Positions 25,169 through 28,981 of a stretch of DNA of 28,981 nt are shown piece by piece. Position 1 is the first letter of the stretch. Every line of letters starts with the position of its first letter. A model generated the notes under the pieces. The model was not told the origin of the DNA. It did not search any database and saw only the letters and a program-made list of their open reading frames with translations. Both the position numbers and the translations under genes were made by a program. Source of the DNA: Pseudomonadota bacterium (GTDB taxonomy: Bacteria > Myxococcota_A > Polyangia > Polyangiales > Polyangiaceae); assembly GCA_023398955.1 (NCBI GenBank), contig JAEWRL010000241.1:1-28981 (forward strand), written 5' to 3'.

Positions 25169-28100
25169 CTAGCTCTGGGTCTCGGTGAGCTCCGCTCGGC
25201 GGCGTCGCAACGCCGCTCCCGCGACGAGGAGCAGTGCGCCCCACGGAGCCCAGGCACTCCTCGTCGTGCCGCTGGCTCCCGCCGTCCGGCAGGAGCAGGA
25301 GCCGTCGTCGTCCCCGGATGCGCTGGGCGAACCCGAGTCGGCGGGGCCGGCTCCGCCGGTGACGGTAGCCACACCACCGCCCAGGGCGCTCGAGTTGCCA
25401 CCCAGGTTGCCGCCTGGCGAGCCCGTCCCTCCGCTGCTCACATAGCTGCCGCCCACGCCGCCCGCGGTGACGCCACCGCTGCCGAGGCCGCCGGTGCCCG
25501 TGCCCAGGCCGCCGGTGCCCGTGCCGAGGCCGCCAGTGCCCGTGCCGAGGCCGCCGGTGCCGCTGCTCGAGCCTCCAAGTCCTGTTGCGACACCACCGCT
25601 GCCGAGGTTCCCCGCGCCGCTGGCAGCCGCGCCGCCGCCTCCGTTGAGGTCACCGCCGCTGCCATTGCCGCCTTGGGCGCTGCCGCCGGCTCCCGGGGCA
25701 CCCCCCGCGCTGCCAGTGCCCTCCGGCTCTCCTCTATCGGGGACGACCTGCTCGGGCGTGAAGTTCAGGGGGAGGCGTGTTGGGGGGCCAAGGAAAGAGT
25801 CCGGGAGACCCGCGCGTGAGACGACGATCTTCTGGATCACGACGCCCGCGTCGATCATCCAGAGCTTCAGGGTGTGCTCGCCTGCGCTGCTCAGGGTGAG
25901 GTTCGTCGTGCGGACGATGATGTTGTCCTTCATCCACTGTTGCCACGTCGAGTTCTGATCGGTGAAGGGGCTGGGGAAGCCTTGGTGCATGTCCACGCTC
26001 TGCGGGGCTTGGTCATCGAAGGAGAGCGCGTACCCGTAGTGGGAGCCATGGACCGGGAGGGAGGGCGACAGGTAGACGTGGACCTGGACTTGCCCCGCCT
26101 CGAAGAAGTGCATCTTGTAGTGCAGCTGGGGCGTGTCCCCGCCTGGACTCACGGACGCGGCGTTCTGCGGCACGATGTGGACTGCGGAGCCCGTCTTGCC
26201 CAGGTCCGGGATCTGCGCCCAGCCGACGCCTCCTTGGTCGACCTTTTCCGTATAGTGGGTAGGGTCCAGGGAGACGTAGCCGTCGGTCTCGACGAAGCCG
26301 ACGACGCTGGCAGGGTCGGGGGTGGCTGGGTTCCTGAGGGGGAGCTGGACAGTGACGGCGCCGCCCCCGCTGTTGACGGTGATTGTCGCCTGGGAGTCCC
26401 CGGCGGGAACCTGGCTCCAATCGACGCTGACAGCCAAGCTCGTGTCGTCTCCCAGGGTGCCGCTGGAGGGCGCCACCGTGACGTAGCTCTCCGCTGCCTG
26501 GGCCGTGAAATCGATGGAGCCGCTGCCGCGATTGAAGACCTCGATGTAGCGCTGCTCGTCGGGGTAGTAGACCGAGAGCTCGGGCAGCGTCGCCGCTTGG
26601 CCTCCGGGCGTGTAGGCTTGGCCCGAGTTCTCGACGGCCACGCCGAGGGCGGCGCCCCCGGTGGTGATTGTCTGCGTCGGGGGGCGTACCTGCGTCTCTG
26701 GATCGTCCCAGAAGTCAGTGGTGCTCCAATCGGTGTACCCGATGTGAGTCTGCTGCATCATGTGGTTCCACTTGCCTCCCGCGATGCTGTGGTACCTGTC
26801 GGTGATGGCCGAGTCGTTCGCGAAGAGCTCACCCACGCGGTTCGCCATTGTGTTCGTCGAGGCGCGGCCCTGGCCGGCGTAGACGGAGTTCCTCGCCTGG
26901 GCGACGTACATCTCGTCGAGATTGGCGAAGGCAAGGATGGGATGCAGCACCAGCTGGAAGTAGGCATCCCTCATGTTCTCGGGGAGCTGCGCTTCGATGG
27001 CTTCGGCGTCGCTCACGAGGGTCCGCCAGTCTTCGACCACACGGTCCGCCTCCCGGAAGGCCGAGACGCTGTAGGTGTCCTTGCTGATGATCTCGGGCTT
27101 GCAGCGGTCGCTGAACTTCAGATAGGTCGACACGAGGCGGCCGATCTCTTCGGCATGGGCGGCGCCGAATTGCGCCTCGGCCCAGCGCCGGGGGTAGTCG
27201 GCGAGCCGCGCCGCGGTCCAGCCTTCTGGATCCCAGGCCAGATCCATCCAGAAGTGCAAGGGAAACTCCATGGGCTTGATGTCGCCCACGTTGACGATCC
27301 AGACGCGATCGACGCCCAGGCTGTAGGCCCGCTGCATCTGCTCCCATACTCGCGGAATGGGGTTCGTATTGAGCCACTTGTAGCTGCGGGGCAGGCCGAC
27401 GTAGTCGTAATGATAGTAGATGCCGTATCCCCCGGAGCGCGTCGCCGACGGCTCCGGCAAGCGACGGAGGTTGCCCCAGTTGTCGTCCGCGAACATCAAG
27501 ATGATGTCCTCCGGGACCTGCATACCCTGGTCGTAGTAGTCTTGGACCTCCTTGTAGAGGGTCCAGACCTGCGGGACCTCGGCGGGGTCCTTGCCGGTGA
27601 CTTCCTGGATGATCTGGCGCTGGGCGCTGACGATGCTCTCCATCAGCGCTATCCCCTGGTCCGGGTTCGGCTTGTCCCCGCTGCCGCGCATCCCCATGGT
27701 GAGGAGCGTGTCGCGATCCCCCATGCGCTCGACGCCGCCGCGCCAGAACTCCCGGAGGGTCGCGCCATTCGTGCCGTAGTTCCACTCTCCTTCGGTGTGG
27801 CCGTTGTCGTACCACTCCTGCTCGGAGCGTGTCAGCGGCTCATGGTGCGAGGTCCCCATCACGACGCCGTACTCGTCTGCGAGCACCGGGTTCTGCGGGT
27901 CATCGACGTTGAAGGACTTCCCCCACATGGCGGGCCAGAGGTAGTTCCCCTTGAGGCGCAGGATCAACTCGAAGACGTGACTATAGAACTCGGAGTTGAA
28001 GCGGCCGTTGTTCTGATTGAACGTCTCGTTGTACCAGTCGTACAGGGCTGGGTTCTCGTCGTTGATGAAGAGCCCGCGGTACCTGACGGCGGGCTCGCCC

Positions 28101-28753
28101 AAGGAGTGCTGCCCTGCCGGGATGTAGACAGCGGAGCGCGCGCGAGGGGGGACGTCTGCCCAATAATACCACGGGGACACGCCCATCTCCTCCGACAGCT
28201 CGTAGATGCCGTAGATGGTCCCGCGCTTGTCGCTGCCGGCGATCACGAGCCCGAAGTCCACGCCGTCCGCGGGTTCCTGGACGGGTTGGATGACGAAGGT
28301 CTCCCACTTGCCTTGTAAGGGCGAAGCATCGAGCTTGCCGCTGCTGACGAGGCCGTCGATGAGCGGGCTGCGCCCGAGGGTTCCGATGAGCACCGCTGTC
28401 GAGCCCGAAGCCGTGTCCGCGACTGTCAGCTCGGGCTCATCGCCGCTCACCTTGCCGATATCCGTGCGGAGGTCTCCTGCCGCTCGCACGACCCCAGGGT
28501 AGTCTTGGTTCGAGACGAACAAGGGAGCATGCCCGCCGCTGTCGAAGAGGGGGAAGGCGCCCGCCGTCGGGCTCTCGCTCACCATGCGGCCTTCGGCACG
28601 CAGCGCCGACGCGGCCGTACGCACCGTGCCGTTAGAGAGGTCCTCGCTTCGCGGGGTGTGGTCACGTCCGTCGTCGACCCTCGAGGGACTGCTACAGGCA
28701 ACGCCGAATAGAGCCACCCCCCCCAAAGCAATGCTAGCTGTCCTTTGTTGCAT
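25169..28753 (-). CDS. GH115 alpha-glucuronidase-like enzyme, lipoprotein with MYXO-CTERM-like tail
   Basis: This protein of about 1194 aa starts at ATG 28753 with signal MQQRTASIALGGVALFGVAC (lipobox Cys20); the frame is open to 28837 without better evidence. GH115 enzymes remove glucuronic acid side chains from xylan. Family blocks in order: VIAGSDKRGTIYGIYELSEE, GVSPWYYWADVPP, YRGLFINDENPALYDWYNET, LKGNYLWPAMWGKSFNVDDP, GVVMGTSHHEPLTRSEQEW, and LMFADDNWGNLRRLP. An Ig-like segment and a long beta-rich C-terminal region follow, which also fits GH115. Then comes a Gly/Ser/Thr linker containing a 21-bp repeat. The end is CSC, a hydrophobic helix (WAPWGALLLVAGAAL) and RRRR, a MYXO-CTERM-type sorting signal. 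Carrying both a lipobox and this tail is unusual. No clear ribosome site is seen. Confidence 0.92.
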   Translation of the reverse strand: MQQRTASIALGGVALFGVACSSPSRVDDGRDHTPRSEDLSNGTVRTAASALRAEGRMVSESPTAGAFPLFDSGGHAPLFVSNQDYPGVVRAAGDLRTDIGKVSGDEPELTVADTASGSTAVLIGTLGRSPLIDGLVSSGKLDASPLQGKWETFVIQPVQEPADGVDFGLVIAGSDKRGTIYGIYELSEEMGVSPWYYWADVPPRARSAVYIPAGQHSLGEPAVRYRGLFINDENPALYDWYNETFNQNNGRFNSEFYSHVFELILRLKGNYLWPAMWGKSFNVDDPQNPVLADEYGVVMGTSHHEPLTRSEQEWYDNGHTEGEWNYGTNGATLREFWRGGVERMGDRDTLLTMGMRGSGDKPNPDQGIALMESIVSAQRQIIQEVTGKDPAEVPQVWTLYKEVQDYYDQGMQVPEDIILMFADDNWGNLRRLPEPSATRSGGYGIYYHYDYVGLPRSYKWLNTNPIPRVWEQMQRAYSLGVDRVWIVNVGDIKPMEFPLHFWMDLAWDPEGWTAARLADYPRRWAEAQFGAAHAEEIGRLVSTYLKFSDRCKPEIISKDTYSVSAFREADRVVEDWRTLVSDAEAIEAQLPENMRDAYFQLVLHPILAFANLDEMYVAQARNSVYAGQGRASTNTMANRVGELFANDSAITDRYHSIAGGKWNHMMQQTHIGYTDWSTTDFWDDPETQVRPPTQTITTGGAALGVAVENSGQAYTPGGQAATLPELSVYYPDEQRYIEVFNRGSGSIDFTAQAAESYVTVAPSSGTLGDDTSLAVSVDWSQVPAGDSQATITVNSGGGAVTVQLPLRNPATPDPASVVGFVETDGYVSLDPTHYTEKVDQGGVGWAQIPDLGKTGSAVHIVPQNAASVSPGGDTPQLHYKMHFFEAGQVQVHVYLSPSLPVHGSHYGYALSFDDQAPQSVDMHQGFPSPFTDQNSTWQQWMKDNIIVRTTNLTLSSAGEHTLKLWMIDAGVVIQKIVVSRAGLPDSFLGPPTRLPLNFTPEQVVPDRGEPEGTGSAGGAPGAGGSAQGGNGSGGDLNGGGGAAASGAGNLGSGGVATGLGGSSSGTGGLGTGTGGLGTGTGGLGTGTGGLGSGGVTAGGVGGSYVSSGGTGSPGGNLGGNSSALGGGVATVTGGAGPADSGSPSASGDDDGSCSCRTAGASGTTRSAWAPWGALLLVAGAALRRRRAELTETQS
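25485..25568. repeat. Four 21-bp tandem repeats in the GH115 linker
   Basis: Units start at 25485, 25506, 25527 and 25548 and encode a repeating seven-residue GTGGLGT motif in the minus-strand protein. They keep the frame, so copy changes would only lengthen or shorten the linker between the enzyme and its C-terminal anchor. Confidence 0.88.
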
Positions 28754-28981
28754 CGCGGAGGAATACCACGAGGCGCGCCGGACCGCATGGTCTGCGAGGT
28801 CATGCATTGAACCTAGATTTCGCGCGCCCCCCGACACATGGACGCTGAATCCTCCGGAATTCTCGGCTGTTCATCCCGCGGTCTGGCGCGCGTGGCTTCA
28901 TCCATGAGGTGAAGTAGCGGCTACCCGCCGGAGCTGTCGATCGATCGTCCGATCTAGGATCTTCAGCGCTCGGGAGAAATG
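28754..28981. other. Upstream region of the GH115 gene, no gene seen
   Basis: These 228 bases should contain the GH115 promoter on the minus strand. I see no consensus sigma-70 or sigma-54 site that stands out, and no complete gene before the window ends. Confidence 0.4.

Noticed and set aside
25874..28318. Long plus-strand open frame opposite the GH115 gene
   Set aside because: Composition is typical of an antisense shadow in high-GC coding DNA; the minus strand holds clear GH115 blocks and the plus frame has no motif or ribosome site.

Overview
The window looks like a piece of a high-GC myxobacterial chromosome (Myxococcota, probably a Polyangia-type lineage). The evidence is a set of lipoproteins with long Gly/Ala/Ser-rich linkers after the lipobox, a C-terminal MYXO-CTERM-like tail (Cys motif, hydrophobic helix, Arg cluster) on a secreted glycoside hydrolase, an enhancer-binding sigma-54 activator, and weakly conserved Shine-Dalgarno sites. 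No rRNA, tRNA, intact transposase or CRISPR array was seen.

Region 1 (about 20-12714, all minus strand) is a defence locus built on a type I restriction-modification system. Transcription order is: a sigma-54 activator with an RtcR-like CARF sensor (11188-12714), hsdR (7479-10970, frame open to 11150), hsdM (5861-7399), hsdS (4674-5864), a DUF4365 nuclease-like protein (3013-4674), an internally deleted hsdS remnant (2569-3009), a DUF3825 protein (1807-2568), a frameshifted gene with an HGT motif (1261-1585) and an unrecognised 414-aa protein (20-1264). The 37-bp gap between activator and hsdR holds a good -24/-12 sigma-54 promoter match. The activator is therefore probably a ligand-gated switch for the restriction operon beside it. 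A 32-bp repeat array carrying palindromes lies upstream of the activator gene. A poly-C tract in hsdS and G-rich repeats in the hsdR leader add possible layers of control.

Region 2 (about 12715-15863) is a low-density stretch with a truncated Rpn-family nuclease/transposase remnant, followed by a plus-strand sugar:proton symporter of the MFS sugar porter family.

Region 3 (about 15989-21187) is a cell-surface operon on the minus strand, bracketed by two perfect 58-bp direct repeats. A consensus-like sigma-70 promoter and a strong ribosome binding site precede a lipoprotein gene. Four copies of a 10-bp repeat just after its ATG put the signal peptide out of frame, and an in-frame amber codon interrupts it later. 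A secreted HExxH metalloprotease, a formylglycine-generating-enzyme-like lipoprotein without visible catalytic cysteines, and a propeller-like lipoprotein follow, tightly spaced or overlapping.

Region 4 (21204-28753) holds an FG-GAP repeat lipoprotein, a 25-bp tandem repeat, a small Cys-rich exported protein, a Gly-rich lipoprotein with a Cys-rich C-terminus, and a GH115 alpha-glucuronidase-like enzyme. The last, with the sugar porter, suggests use of xylan-type plant polysaccharide.
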